Positions 43,011 to 51,666 of a DNA stretch of 64,000 bases are shown here, piece by piece; position 1 is the stretch's first letter; the number at the start of each line of letters is the position of its first letter. The translations under genes were made by a program, and so were the position numbers. The notes below the pieces were generated by a model. It was given only the letters and a program-made list of their open reading frames with translations, did no database searches and was not told the DNA's origin. The DNA comes from DATACQ01 sp036555515 (GTDB lineage: Bacteria > Desulfobacterota > Binatia > UBA9968): positions 23,546 through 87,545 of the forward strand of contig DATBLC010000367.1 in NCBI GenBank assembly GCA_036555515.1, given 5' to 3'.

Positions 43011-43331
43011 ATGAAGATTGATATAGACAAGCTCAGCGAAGCAGAACTCATCGACCTGAACCACCGAATCGTGGAGCGGCTACGTTTTTTGAGCCAGATG
43101 CGCAGGCACTCGCAAATGCTAGACTTCAAAATCGGCGAACGGGTGACTTTTCACCCCGACGGGCACCCGCGGTTGTTCGGGATCGTCACCCGCTACAATC
43201 GAAAAACGGTTACCGTCATCACCGATACAGGACAGCATTGGAACGTAGCGCCAGGGCTGCTGGGCAAATCGCCTTCGGCTGAACGGACGGACACCGGGAA
43301 CCCAAAGGTCGTTCCACTTAAAAGAGACTGA
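43011..43331 (+). CDS. Hypothetical protein with SH3/KOW-like segment
   Basis: A 106-residue basic protein. An N-terminal helix (IDIDKLSEAELIDLNHRIVE) is followed by IGERVTFHPDGHPRLFGIVT and YNRKTVTVITDTGQHWNVAP, which looks like a small beta-barrel of the KOW/SH3 kind. Similar short proteins are annotated as hypothetical in many genomes. The ATG has GAGGAG 13 bases upstream. It lies 39 bases before radA on the same strand and may be co-transcribed with it. Nucleic-acid binding is only a guess. Confidence 0.7.
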   Translation: MKIDIDKLSEAELIDLNHRIVERLRFLSQMRRHSQMLDFKIGERVTFHPDGHPRLFGIVTRYNRKTVTVITDTGQHWNVAPGLLGKSPSAERTDTGNPKVVPLKRD

Positions 43332-43370
43332 ACGGCGAACGCCGGGCACAGAATTCCGTATAACTAAACC

Positions 43371-44732
43371 ATGGCTAAACCCAAAATTATCTTCGCCTGC
43401 CAGAGCTGCGGCTATCAGTCGCCCAAGTGGCTGGGCAGGTGCCCCGACTGCAACCAGTGGAACACCTTCGCCGAGGAAAAATTTGAAAAAGCCACGACGC
43501 CGCGGGGCGAGCTCAGCCTCGGCTCCAGGGAAGATCCCGCGCCCATCCACGAGATCAGCATCGCCGACGAAAACCGCACGCTTTCCGGCATCGGCGAGTT
43601 CGACCGCGTCCTCGGCGGCGGCCTGGTGCGGGGCTCGGTTATTCTCATCGGCGGCGACCCCGGCATCGGCAAATCGACGTTGCTCTTGCAAGCTTTCGCC
43701 GCGATTAGCCAAAAAGGCGTCACCTGCCTCTATGTTTCCGGCGAAGAGTCGCAGCGCCAGATCAAAATGCGCGCTGAGCGGCTCGGTGTCGAAGCACCGA
43801 AACTCCTCGTCTTGAGCGAAACCTCCCTGGAGCGGATTCTCGACCACGTCAAGAAAATCAAACCGGGCCTGCTGGTGATCGATTCGGTGCAAACGATCTT
43901 TTCTTCGGCGATCCCTTCTGCGCCCGGCAGCATCGCGCAAGTGCGAGAGGCCTCCGGCTCGATCATCGTGCTGGCGAAGAAGACCGGGCTGACGACCTTT
44001 CTAATCGGCCATGTGACTAAAGACGGCGCCATCGCTGGGCCGCGACTGCTCGAACATATGGTGGATACGGTGCTCTATTTTGAAGGCGAGCGCGGCCACA
44101 GCTTTCGCATTCTGCGCGCGGTCAAAAACCGTTTCGGCTCGACCAATGAAATCGGCGTTTTTGAAATGAAAGAGGCCGGGCTCAAAGAAGTGTCGAACCC
44201 GTCGGAGATTTTCTTGATGGAACGCCCACTAAAAGTGGCCGGCTCCGCCGTGGTTTGCAGCATGGAAGGAACCAGGCCGATACTGGTCGAACTGCAGGCG
44301 TTGGTGAGCCGTTCCTTCTTGGCCGTGCCGCGGCGCACCACCATCGGCGTCGATCACAACCGCGTCGCTCTCCTGGTCGCAGTCCTGGAAAAAAAGCTCG
44401 GCGCCAAACTGTTCGATCAGGATATTTTCGTCAACGTTGCCGGCGGCGTGCACGTCGACGAGCCTGCGGTCGATCTTGGCATCGTCGCCGCCATCGCGTC
44501 CAGCGCCCGTGATGTCGCGCTGGATCCGAAGACAGTCCTTTTTGGCGAGGTCGGTCTGGCCGGGGAAATTCGCGGCATTGCGCAAGCCGAAGCAAGGATC
44601 AAAGAAGCCGGCAAGCTCGGCTTCGAGCGCTGCATCCTGCCCACCAGTAACGGCTCGCAATTGAAGCACGTCGAACACCCCAGGCTCGTCGGCGTGAGCT
44701 CGCTGGCGGAATGTTGGAAGCTGTTATTCTAG
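43371..44732 (+). CDS. radA: DNA repair protein RadA/Sms
   Basis: A 453-residue RecA-family branch-migration helicase. Zinc finger at residues 10-27 (CxxC...CxxC, Cys 10, 13, 24, 27). Walker A GGDPGIGKS at 94-102, Walker B LLVIDSVQTIF, the RadA-specific KNRFGSTNEIGVF, and a C-terminal Lon-protease-like domain (DIFVNVAGGVHVDEPAVDLG). It processes D-loops and branched intermediates in homologous recombination. The frame is complete and the length normal. It follows the small hypothetical gene by 39 bases. Confidence 0.97.
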   Translation: MAKPKIIFACQSCGYQSPKWLGRCPDCNQWNTFAEEKFEKATTPRGELSLGSREDPAPIHEISIADENRTLSGIGEFDRVLGGGLVRGSVILIGGDPGIGKSTLLLQAFAAISQKGVTCLYVSGEESQRQIKMRAERLGVEAPKLLVLSETSLERILDHVKKIKPGLLVIDSVQTIFSSAIPSAPGSIAQVREASGSIIVLAKKTGLTTFLIGHVTKDGAIAGPRLLEHMVDTVLYFEGERGHSFRILRAVKNRFGSTNEIGVFEMKEAGLKEVSNPSEIFLMERPLKVAGSAVVCSMEGTRPILVELQALVSRSFLAVPRRTTIGVDHNRVALLVAVLEKKLGAKLFDQDIFVNVAGGVHVDEPAVDLGIVAAIASSARDVALDPKTVLFGEVGLAGEIRGIAQAEARIKEAGKLGFERCILPTSNGSQLKHVEHPRLVGVSSLAECWKLLF

Positions 44733-44856
44733 AACTTTTTTTGTCACGGGCGATTAAGGGCCGGAATACGTTGAACCTTGAACTTTGAGCCACCGCGCAG
44801 CGCGCGCAACTTTAACGTTCATTGATCGTCCAAGCTTCAATAGTTATCCTTAAAAA

Positions 44857-47313
44857 GTGGCAGTCTTGAAACGCAGGATCGTCAAGGCAGCGGCGATCGT
44901 TTCGGCCATTCTTCTGGTCGCCTACATTTCCCTTTTGTTGACTGTTAGTTCAACGATATTTCAAGAGTGGATCAGGGCGGAGATCGCCCTTCGGACGGGC
45001 TACGACATCTCAGCCCGCGATATCCGGCTTGACCCGCTGCTTCGTCTAACACTCACGGATATGACGGCGTCGAGAGCGGAGCGACTGACGCTTCAGGCGC
45101 AACGCGTTCTCATCGTCCCGAGTTTCACAACTTTGTTTTCCCGGAGCATCCATCGGCTGGAATTGGAAAGACCCGTTCTCAGCTTCGATCTCTACGAATT
45201 TTTCACTTCCACGAAGAAAGATGCCTCAGACGTGAGCATTCGTCATCTGATTGTCGAAGACGGCACGCTGATCTTAACCTCCGGCGCAGGGCGCAAAATG
45301 GATTTTCGCTCCGTCACCATGAGCATAGATAACTTCAACCTCGGAGCAGGTATCGGTCTTCGTCTGCGCGCGGCTATTCCCTCGCTGGGAGGCGTTGCGG
45401 CGGTAACGATGCAGGGTAGCGGCGACGAAACCGAAGCCGTCGTCCGTCTCGAGCAAAGCGGTGATACCCCGGGAGACCTTGTTCAGGCCAAAAACCGCCA
45501 AACCTTCGAGACCAAAATCAAAATGACCTGGCGGGATAACGGCGCGATTCAAGTGAGCGCCGAGGGAAAGCTGGATGCCATGCGCGTCGCCGACAGCAGC
45601 TTCAGCGGCGGCCTGAGCATGTCAGCTGAAATCGACCCGAGTGAAAAAGAAGCCGGATTAACCGCCAGCGCCAGGCTCTCCGGTCTGGACCTTCTGCTCC
45701 GGCGTCCCAAGCAAATAGAGCTTTCGGCCAAGGCGATTCGCGGCGGCGGCAAGCTCGAATGGAAGCAAGACGAGCCTGTGAAAGTCTCCGGCGCGATGCA
45801 GGTTGAACAGGGGGCCTTCGCGTCGGCCGACGGAACGAAAATCGGCGAAAAGCTATCTCTCGAGGCTCGCCTCGACTCAATTCGCATCGACAACGGCATT
45901 TCCCTTGCCGGCAAAGTTGACGCCCATCAAGGCGAAGTCCTGTGGAAAAAATTCTACGGCGATCTAAAGGCGCATCGCCCGACGCTGGAACTCGACGCCG
46001 AGTATAACGGAAACGACGACCTTTTGCGCCTCCGCCGGGCAGATCTCGCCCTTGCCTCGGTGGGAAAAGTCGCCCTTCACGGCGAGTTTGCGAATGTCTC
46101 AAAGGATCCCATCGCGCAGGTCAAAGTCACGAGCGACGCCATCCAGAGCGCGGGAATTTTCGAGTTCTTCATTCGCGATACATTGAATCGAAGCTATCCG
46201 GTTCTGAATCGGCTAACAGTAGCGGGGCGAATAAACTTATCCGCCGAAGCGAGCGGTCCTCTTTACAAACCGTCCATCGCGGGCACCATCGCGTTGCAGG
46301 CAGGCGAGATTGGAGCCCGATCAAATGATTGGCGCGTCAGCGGTATCGACATTGCTCTGCCTTTCCGCGTTGGTTACCCTGTGGCGCTCGCGAAAACGCC
46401 GGCAGACACCCCCGCAACCGGCAAGTTGACCATTGGATCGGCCAAGTTCGGCGCCGAAATCATGCCTCCGATCACTACCACGATCTCATTATGGAACAAC
46501 GTGTTGCGCCTTCACCAACCGATTCGCCTGCCGATATATGGCGGCTCGCTGGTGATCTCTGACCTCGCGTGGAAAGACGTCATTGCAACCCCTCAAGCGG
46601 CCTCGCTTGCGCTCGAAGCAACAAACCTGCAGCTGCAGAGGCTCACCGAGGCGCTCGGCTGGTATCGTTTCGGCGGGTCCCTATCGGGATCGATTCCGAA
46701 AATCGAATGGACCGGAGAATCGCTTCGCAGTAAAGGCCAGATCGATATCGCCGTCTTCGGCGGTCGCCTGCTTATCAGCCCGCTGGAAATCGAAAACCCC
46801 TTCTCTCCCGTACCGTCCATCAAACTGGACGCGCGCTTCGAAAATATTCAGCTGGAGCAAGCCTCCGAAACCTTCGCATTCGGCCGAATCTCGGGCGTTT
46901 TAGCGGGAACCGTAAACAACCTAGCCGTGACCGCCGGTCAACCGTCGACCTTCATAGCGGACGTACACAGCGTCGAACAATCCGGTGTCAGCCAGCGCAT
47001 CAGCGTTGAATCGTTGAACAAGATTACCGTCTTGAGCTCGGGCCGAGACGCTGGCGCTCTCTACAGCGGCATCGCCGGCTTTTTCGATAGCTTTCGCTAC
47101 AGCAAGCTCGGCTTTAAGGCCACCCTCAAAAATGACAAGCTGACCTTGCGCGGGATAGAATCCCGTGGCGGACAGGAATATCTGGTTGTCGGAAGCTTTA
47201 TACCGCCGACGGTCAATGTCATCAGCCACACCCAAGAAATCGCATTTCTCGAGCTTCTCCGGAGGCTCGAGCGGATTCAAAAAACCGATAGCCCGCAGAA
47301 ATCGTCCAGCTAA
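44857..47313 (+). CDS. YdbH-type AsmA-like intermembrane lipid-transport protein
   Basis: An 818-residue protein with one N-terminal membrane anchor (IVKAAAIVSAILLVAYISLLLTV, about 5-27) and a long periplasmic beta-rich body typical of AsmA-like/DUF748-YdbH bridges. It has RTGYDISARDIRLDP near the start (the AsmA-type motif after the anchor) and repeated strands with IxGxxxL-like spacing up to IKLDARFENIQLEQASETFA. GTG was taken as start; the spacing to TM1 is right. A DUF1318 lipoprotein gene follows 10 bases downstream. In E. coli ydbH-ynbE-ydbL form one operon, and YdbH with YnbE moves phospholipids to the outer membrane. The same role is inferred here. Confidence 0.82.
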   Translation: MAVLKRRIVKAAAIVSAILLVAYISLLLTVSSTIFQEWIRAEIALRTGYDISARDIRLDPLLRLTLTDMTASRAERLTLQAQRVLIVPSFTTLFSRSIHRLELERPVLSFDLYEFFTSTKKDASDVSIRHLIVEDGTLILTSGAGRKMDFRSVTMSIDNFNLGAGIGLRLRAAIPSLGGVAAVTMQGSGDETEAVVRLEQSGDTPGDLVQAKNRQTFETKIKMTWRDNGAIQVSAEGKLDAMRVADSSFSGGLSMSAEIDPSEKEAGLTASARLSGLDLLLRRPKQIELSAKAIRGGGKLEWKQDEPVKVSGAMQVEQGAFASADGTKIGEKLSLEARLDSIRIDNGISLAGKVDAHQGEVLWKKFYGDLKAHRPTLELDAEYNGNDDLLRLRRADLALASVGKVALHGEFANVSKDPIAQVKVTSDAIQSAGIFEFFIRDTLNRSYPVLNRLTVAGRINLSAEASGPLYKPSIAGTIALQAGEIGARSNDWRVSGIDIALPFRVGYPVALAKTPADTPATGKLTIGSAKFGAEIMPPITTTISLWNNVLRLHQPIRLPIYGGSLVISDLAWKDVIATPQAASLALEATNLQLQRLTEALGWYRFGGSLSGSIPKIEWTGESLRSKGQIDIAVFGGRLLISPLEIENPFSPVPSIKLDARFENIQLEQASETFAFGRISGVLAGTVNNLAVTAGQPSTFIADVHSVEQSGVSQRISVESLNKITVLSSGRDAGALYSGIAGFFDSFRYSKLGFKATLKNDKLTLRGIESRGGQEYLVVGSFIPPTVNVISHTQEIAFLELLRRLERIQKTDSPQKSSS

Positions 47314-47323
47314 GGAGGAAACA

Positions 47324-47905
47324 ATGTTGCGAAAAGTTCTACTCATGTCTGCTCTGGTCGCTAACGCCTGCGTAACGGTGAACATTTATTTTCCCGCCGC
47401 CGCGGTGGAGCGCGCAGCGGATCAAATCGTCAAAGAAACCTGGGGCGATCCGGCGGAAAAAGCGAAAAAGGAGCAGCCGCAAAGCAGGTTCGTTAACCCT
47501 GAAGCCGTGCGTGTAACGTTCGCTCTGGTGAGCGAAGCCCACGCCCAGGACGCGGATATCAACGTTTCGAACCCGGCAATTCGCGCGCTGCGAGATTCCA
47601 TCACGAACCGCAGCGCATCGATCAAACCTTTCATGGACCGGGGCAATGTCGGAATTTCGCGCGACGGTTTGCTCACGGTTCGCGGGACCGACGGCCTTAA
47701 CCTCAAAGAGCGAGCGGAGGTGCAGCAACTTGTAGCAGCAGAGAACCGAGACCGCGAAGCACTTTATCTCGAAATCGCCAAGGCTAATAACATCGCGCAT
47801 GAATCAGTGCCCAAAATCAAAGCGATCTTCGCGAGAAGCTGGATCGAGCAGGCCCGGCCCGGCTGGTGGGTTCAGGATGCGCAGGGCAACTGGAATAAGA
47901 AATAA
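47324..47905 (+). CDS. YnbE-YdbL-like (DUF1318) fused lipoprotein
   Basis: A 193-residue protein. A short lipoprotein signal (MLRKVLLMSALVANAC, Cys 16) is followed directly by VTVNIYFPAAAVERAADQIV, which resembles the YnbE segment that caps the YdbH tube. The rest (about 70-193) is a DUF1318/YdbL domain: SNPAIRALRDSITNRSASIK, DRGNVGISRDGLLTVRG, LVAAENRDREALYLEIAKAN, and QARPGWWVQDAQGNW. E. coli encodes YnbE and YdbL separately; here one protein seems to do both jobs. AAGGAGGAAACA gives an ideal ribosome site. It is translationally close to the YdbH-type gene and likely its partner at the outer membrane. Confidence 0.85.
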   Translation: MLRKVLLMSALVANACVTVNIYFPAAAVERAADQIVKETWGDPAEKAKKEQPQSRFVNPEAVRVTFALVSEAHAQDADINVSNPAIRALRDSITNRSASIKPFMDRGNVGISRDGLLTVRGTDGLNLKERAEVQQLVAAENRDREALYLEIAKANNIAHESVPKIKAIFARSWIEQARPGWWVQDAQGNWNKK

Positions 47906-48056
47906 TTCGGGAGAGCGGGGCGTGAGCACGACGGTTATATCCTCACTTTCACACGTTCAAGGCGCGCAAAAAAGTGAAATTGCATCTCAAGGGAAAATCT
48001 TCGAGCCAGGGCCGTCGCAACGAATCGAACGATTGTAAGGTATTCAACGGCTGGAA

Positions 48057-48085
48057 CGATTTGAACGAACGAAGCGTTCAAATCG
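48057..48085. terminator. Hairpin between convergent genes
   Basis: CGATTTGAACG and CGTTCAAATCG form an 11-bp perfect stem with a 7-base loop. The hairpin sits between the 3' ends of the YdbL-type gene and the lipid kinase gene. There is no clear T-run on either side, so intrinsic termination is only possible. Its units match the 9-bp arrays found at other 3' ends. Confidence 0.55.
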
Positions 48086-48167
48086 ATAAGATGACAGTCC
48101 TACGCTTGCGCATGAGCACAACGAGCTTTTGACGAGGACCGGAGAAAGCACCCCGATGGGATTAGCA

Positions 48168-49136
48168 TCAGAAATCCCTCAGTCTTTTTCCATGCCGTGT
48201 CCGTCGCTGGGGACTTGTTATCGGAGGTTTGAGAAACACAAGAGCTCCAGCGTCGATTTTAATATCAATGGCATTCGACAAAAGCGGATGGGCGCTCCTC
48301 TCTTCAGGCCATGGCTTGTCATCAATGTGAACCGGAGAGCTCTTCCACTCAACCTGTAAGTGGCGCCCTTGGTGAACGGTAAGGTTCACGGGCGAGCGCT
48401 TGTGCTTTAGGCGGTCAGAAATGCATTGCCTCAACTTAGCTTGCTCGCCCTTGGCCACAAAAACAACGTCCAGAAGCCCGTCGTTAATTCGCGCGCGCGG
48501 GACGAGATCGAGATTAGGCCCAATGTAACGAATATTCATTGCTTCCAGCATGTAATAATCACCGGACAAATCCTGTCCGTCAAGCCGAATTGTCAAGTCC
48601 TTCGACGCATAGCTCGACAGTTGTCTGTCTAATACTTTCAGAGCTGCGTTAATCTCCTCTTCAGGATCTTCTGAACGCGCCACATGAGAGTGTTGGCCGT
48701 TTTCGATCCCAAACATCATCTCGGCAAATAATCCTATGCCGAAACCTTCAATGAAGTACTTTGTTCCCCACGGACCTCTGGCTACGCCGGCGTCAAAGTT
48801 TGCACAGTGCGCGGCATTCCACCCTGCTACGAGATCCTGAAATGTTCCGCCCGCCACGCCGATTGTCTTGGCAAGGTTATTGGCGGTTCCCATCGGCAAC
48901 ACTGCGATAGGAATGCGGCTGTCGATCAGACGTCGCGCCACCCTACCGACGGTCCCATCGCCTCCCGCCACTGCAACGATATCGCAAGGTTTTTTAAGCG
49001 CCCTTTTCCATTTTTTATCTTTCGCCGAAAAATACTTTGCATTGTGTCCCGCCTTACGAATTACCCGCACTATTTGATCGCCTGAAGTCCACTCATCATC
49101 ACCGGCGTCAGGATTATGTATTAGGGTCACTTTCAC
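48168..49136 (-). CDS. Diacylglycerol/sphingosine kinase-like protein (DAGK catalytic domain)
   Basis: A 322-residue lipid or polyprenol kinase of the YegS/LCB5 family. Signature parts: VTLIHNPDAGD (nucleotide loop), DIVAVAGGDGTVGRVARRLI (GGDGT motif, about 73-77) and IAVLPMGTANNLAKTIG (PxGTxNxxA), then FDAGVARGPWGTKYFIEGFGIGLFA. GTG at 49136 was chosen since GGAAGAG precedes it and the ATP-binding strand follows at once. Cytoplasmic; it would phosphorylate a membrane lipid. A polyphosphate-kinase C-terminal fragment ends 13 bases upstream on the same strand. Confidence 0.88.
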   Translation of the reverse strand: MKVTLIHNPDAGDDEWTSGDQIVRVIRKAGHNAKYFSAKDKKWKRALKKPCDIVAVAGGDGTVGRVARRLIDSRIPIAVLPMGTANNLAKTIGVAGGTFQDLVAGWNAAHCANFDAGVARGPWGTKYFIEGFGIGLFAEMMFGIENGQHSHVARSEDPEEEINAALKVLDRQLSSYASKDLTIRLDGQDLSGDYYMLEAMNIRYIGPNLDLVPRARINDGLLDVVFVAKGEQAKLRQCISDRLKHKRSPVNLTVHQGRHLQVEWKSSPVHIDDKPWPEERSAHPLLSNAIDIKIDAGALVFLKPPITSPQRRTRHGKRLRDF

Positions 49137-49149
49137 GGCTCTTCCTACG

Positions 49150-49437
49150 CTATATCCCCGCGGCAGCAGAAAACCTATGCTCGGCTTGCAGGATTTCATA
49201 ATAATAATCTTGAAATCGGAGCACAGGCAGGTCTTTCTTCCGACTTCTGACGTAGTTACCATTGGGCTCCATCCACCACCCTTTTGCCGTGTCGGCTAAC
49301 TGAAGTTCCAGAAATTCTTTCAGGTTCGCTTGTAAGCGCGGGTCGATGGTCAAGCTCATGATGTGGCCGCGCAAAGTGTGTGCCAGCGAAGAGCGCAGAG
49401 CTGTCGGCGCAATTAGCGGTCTTTGTCTGTCATTCAC
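49150..49437 (-). pseudogene. Polyphosphate kinase (PPK1) C-terminal fragment
   Basis: A 95-residue frame whose body (MSLTIDPRLQANLKEFLELQ, then LADTAKGWWMEPNGNYVR and FQDYYYEILQAEHR) matches the extreme C-terminus of PPK1, where ILxLQLxDNxKAxxLxxDGxYxR is conserved. The catalytic His regions are absent, and I see no PPK1 sequence further upstream. It may be a stand-alone remnant expressed with the lipid kinase that follows, or junk. The family call is by eye over about 50 residues. Confidence 0.6.
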
Positions 49438-49602
49438 CTACAAACCCCAGCCAACCGTAAGCCAATGGTGTATACATTCAAGACGCGCGACGATTAGCGC
49501 ATACGCGCAGAGGGCCGAAGGAGATGCTCGTGCGTGATTCCATACCGAGCACAACGGCACAAAATTTGCTCTTTTGGTAAGAAATCAAAGGGCGGTCAGC
49601 AG

Positions 49603-50115
49603 ATGCGTGCAGAAAAGGTATCAGAACGGGATATTAAGCTAATGGATCAAGTACTTCGGGAGGCGTATACGGCGCTTGCCTACGGCGGAGCCGGCGTCGC
49701 AGCATTGCTCGCCTCGCCGGATCAGATCATAGCGGTTGCGCATAATACCATTCAGGAAACAGGCGATCTTACCAACCATGCCGAAATGGTTTTGCTCCAT
49801 GGGGTCGGGCGAGACCTTCAAAAAATGGATGAACCAGCTCGGAATTCGCTGACTCTCTATGTCACCTTAGAGCCGTGCTTGATGTGCAGTGCCGCACTCT
49901 CTTTCGTGGGGCTTAAACGCATTGTCTATGCAGCGCTCGCCGAAGATGCCAATAGCGAACAAATGATTGTGCGCAATCTCACGCTGCCCAAGATCAATAC
50001 GCAACTCGTCCGCGGGCCATTTACGTTGGTGCCGGGCTTGCGCCGCACGGAAGGCCAAGACTTGTTACGCCGGATGAACAAAGGAGCAGAGGCGCCGGCC
50101 GATCTTAAGACGTGA
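49603..50115 (+). CDS. Nucleoside/nucleobase deaminase (CMP/dCMP-type zinc fold)
   Basis: A 170-residue zinc deaminase. NHAEM (His59, Glu61) and LEPCLMCSAAL (Cys92, Cys95) form the zinc site and proton shuttle of the cytidine/tRNA-adenosine/guanine deaminase superfamily. The region after the PCxxC motif (FVGLKRIVYAALAEDANSE) fits the guanine-deaminase/TadA-like branch. The ATG at 49603 starts a normal N-terminal helix; the longer frame is less likely. Its stop region overlaps the UdgX GTG start (50112), so the two genes are coupled. Which base it deaminates is unknown. Confidence 0.88.
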   Translation: MRAEKVSERDIKLMDQVLREAYTALAYGGAGVAALLASPDQIIAVAHNTIQETGDLTNHAEMVLLHGVGRDLQKMDEPARNSLTLYVTLEPCLMCSAALSFVGLKRIVYAALAEDANSEQMIVRNLTLPKINTQLVRGPFTLVPGLRRTEGQDLLRRMNKGAEAPADLKT

Positions 50116-50798
50116 AACTGCCTCACTATCAGCCAAAGCAGACAGCATCCGCCGTCGACTTCCTACCGAAGCGTCGCTCGCTCGGGAGCTTGCGCACCGC
50201 CGCCCGTTGCTGCAAAGGATGCGACCTGTACAAGAATGCGAGCCAAACGGTTTTCGGCGAAGGTCCGAAAAATGCACAGGTAGTGCTTGTCGGTGAACAG
50301 CCAGGCGACGTAGAGGATCGCCAAGGTCGTCCGTTTGTGGGACCGGCAGGCCGCATGCTCGACAAAGCGCTCGCCGAGGCTCGCCTATACCGTGAAGAAG
50401 TCTACGTCACGAATGCCGTGAAACATTTTAAATTTATTCAGCGAGGCAAGCGCCGCATGCACCAAAAGCCGCTAATAAGGCAAGTAATCTCATGCCACCC
50501 ATGGCTGCAAGCGGAACTCGCAATCATTCGTCCAAAGATGGTCGTGTGCTTGGGTGCAACTGCTGCACAATCGATCTTGAAGCGATTGATCCGTGTTACT
50601 AAAGAACGAGGAAAATTCTTCGACGGGTACTCTGGAGCCACCGTCTTCATCACCATCCATCCATCAGCCATCTACCGGCGACGCGGCGAAGATGAGCGAC
50701 GAGAGCAATATCGGCAGTTTGTGGCTGACCTGAAACTAGTATACCGGAGGCTGCATAGCACAGAAGAACATTCTTCCCGACGTTCGCTCCCTTTGTGA
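50112..50798 (+). CDS. UdgX-type uracil-DNA glycosylase (family 4-like)
   Basis: A 228-residue Fe-S uracil-DNA glycosylase. GEQPGDVEDRQGRPFVGPAG (61-80) is the active-site motif. KRRMH at 113-117 corresponds to the KRRIH loop that defines UdgX, where the His forms a covalent bond with the abasic site after uracil removal; here Met replaces Ile. CCKGC (33-37) and CHPW carry Fe-S ligands, and ITIHPSAIYRRRG is the HPS motif. GTG overlaps the deaminase stop (GTGA). The deaminase, UdgX and SurE order suggests a nucleotide-damage cluster. Confidence 0.9.
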   Translation: MKLPHYQPKQTASAVDFLPKRRSLGSLRTAARCCKGCDLYKNASQTVFGEGPKNAQVVLVGEQPGDVEDRQGRPFVGPAGRMLDKALAEARLYREEVYVTNAVKHFKFIQRGKRRMHQKPLIRQVISCHPWLQAELAIIRPKMVVCLGATAAQSILKRLIRVTKERGKFFDGYSGATVFITIHPSAIYRRRGEDERREQYRQFVADLKLVYRRLHSTEEHSSRRSLPL

Positions 50799-50846
50799 CT
50801 CCGGTCGAGAATGGACGATCATGCCTAGGAGAGGAGGATGGCTTTG

Positions 50847-51581
50847 ATGCGCATTTTGATTGCCAACGATGATGGGATCTATAGCCCGGGAATTGCGACT
50901 CTAGCCGAGGTCGCGACAAAATTCGGCGACGTGCGGGTCGTGGCTCCGGATGTGGAGCAATCTTCCGCAGGGCATGCCATTACGGCGTTGCGCCCGCTCT
51001 CCTATAAGCGTACCGCCATCGGAAATTTTGAGGCTTTTCGGGTGAACGGAACGCCTGCAGACTGCGTTGCCCTTGGCGCCTATAACTGGGAGAATGTTGA
51101 CGTTGTCCTTTCAGGCATTAATCTGGGTAGCAATCTAGGGAATGCAATGTGGCATTCGGGTACCTTGGCCGCCGCCAAGCAGGCAGCCCTAATGGGATTG
51201 CGTGGCATAGCCTTAAGCGCTGCTGTGATCCGGGACGAGCCAAACTTAGAGATTTTGAAACCGTCGCTAGAAGCGGTTTTGGCGTTGCTGTTAGGGGACC
51301 GTGACTTGACCCTCGTCAATGTAAACTTTCCTGATCGTAAGCCAAAAGGTCTCCGCTGGACGCGCCAATCGGTGCGCCACTATGACGGCAGGGTCGTGCC
51401 GGGCGAAGACCCACTGGGCCGGAAACTTTTTTGGTTCACTGTAATTCCCATTGAGGGGACGGACGAGGGCACTGACCGGTGGGCTGTTGAGCATGGTTAC
51501 GTCTCAATGACCCCGCTGCGTCTCGACCTCACGAACGAAAAAGAATTGTCTAGCGCTCAATTGAGACATCCTGTCGATTAA
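50847..51581 (+). CDS. surE: 5'/3'-nucleotidase SurE
   Basis: A 244-residue metal-dependent nucleoside monophosphate phosphatase. ILIANDDGIYSPGI (DD metal motif, residues 3-16) begins the protein. VVAPDVEQSSAGHAIT, VNGTPADCVALG and LSGINLGSNLGNAMWHSGTLAAA (second metal loop) follow, and VNVNFPD and DRWAVEHGYVSMTPLRLDL close it. GAGGAGG lies 9 bases before the ATG at 50847, but directly against the one at 50838, so the later start is preferred. It likely shares a transcript with the deaminase and UdgX genes. Cytoplasmic. Confidence 0.95.
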   Translation: MRILIANDDGIYSPGIATLAEVATKFGDVRVVAPDVEQSSAGHAITALRPLSYKRTAIGNFEAFRVNGTPADCVALGAYNWENVDVVLSGINLGSNLGNAMWHSGTLAAAKQAALMGLRGIALSAAVIRDEPNLEILKPSLEAVLALLLGDRDLTLVNVNFPDRKPKGLRWTRQSVRHYDGRVVPGEDPLGRKLFWFTVIPIEGTDEGTDRWAVEHGYVSMTPLRLDLTNEKELSSAQLRHPVD

Positions 51582-51666
51582 ATCGTTGTTGCAAGCGAGC
51601 GGGAAGGGCGAGGGCCGTGGCTCAGTACTTTTGCTCACCTCGAGTTGACCCGCTGCCATTGTCGTT

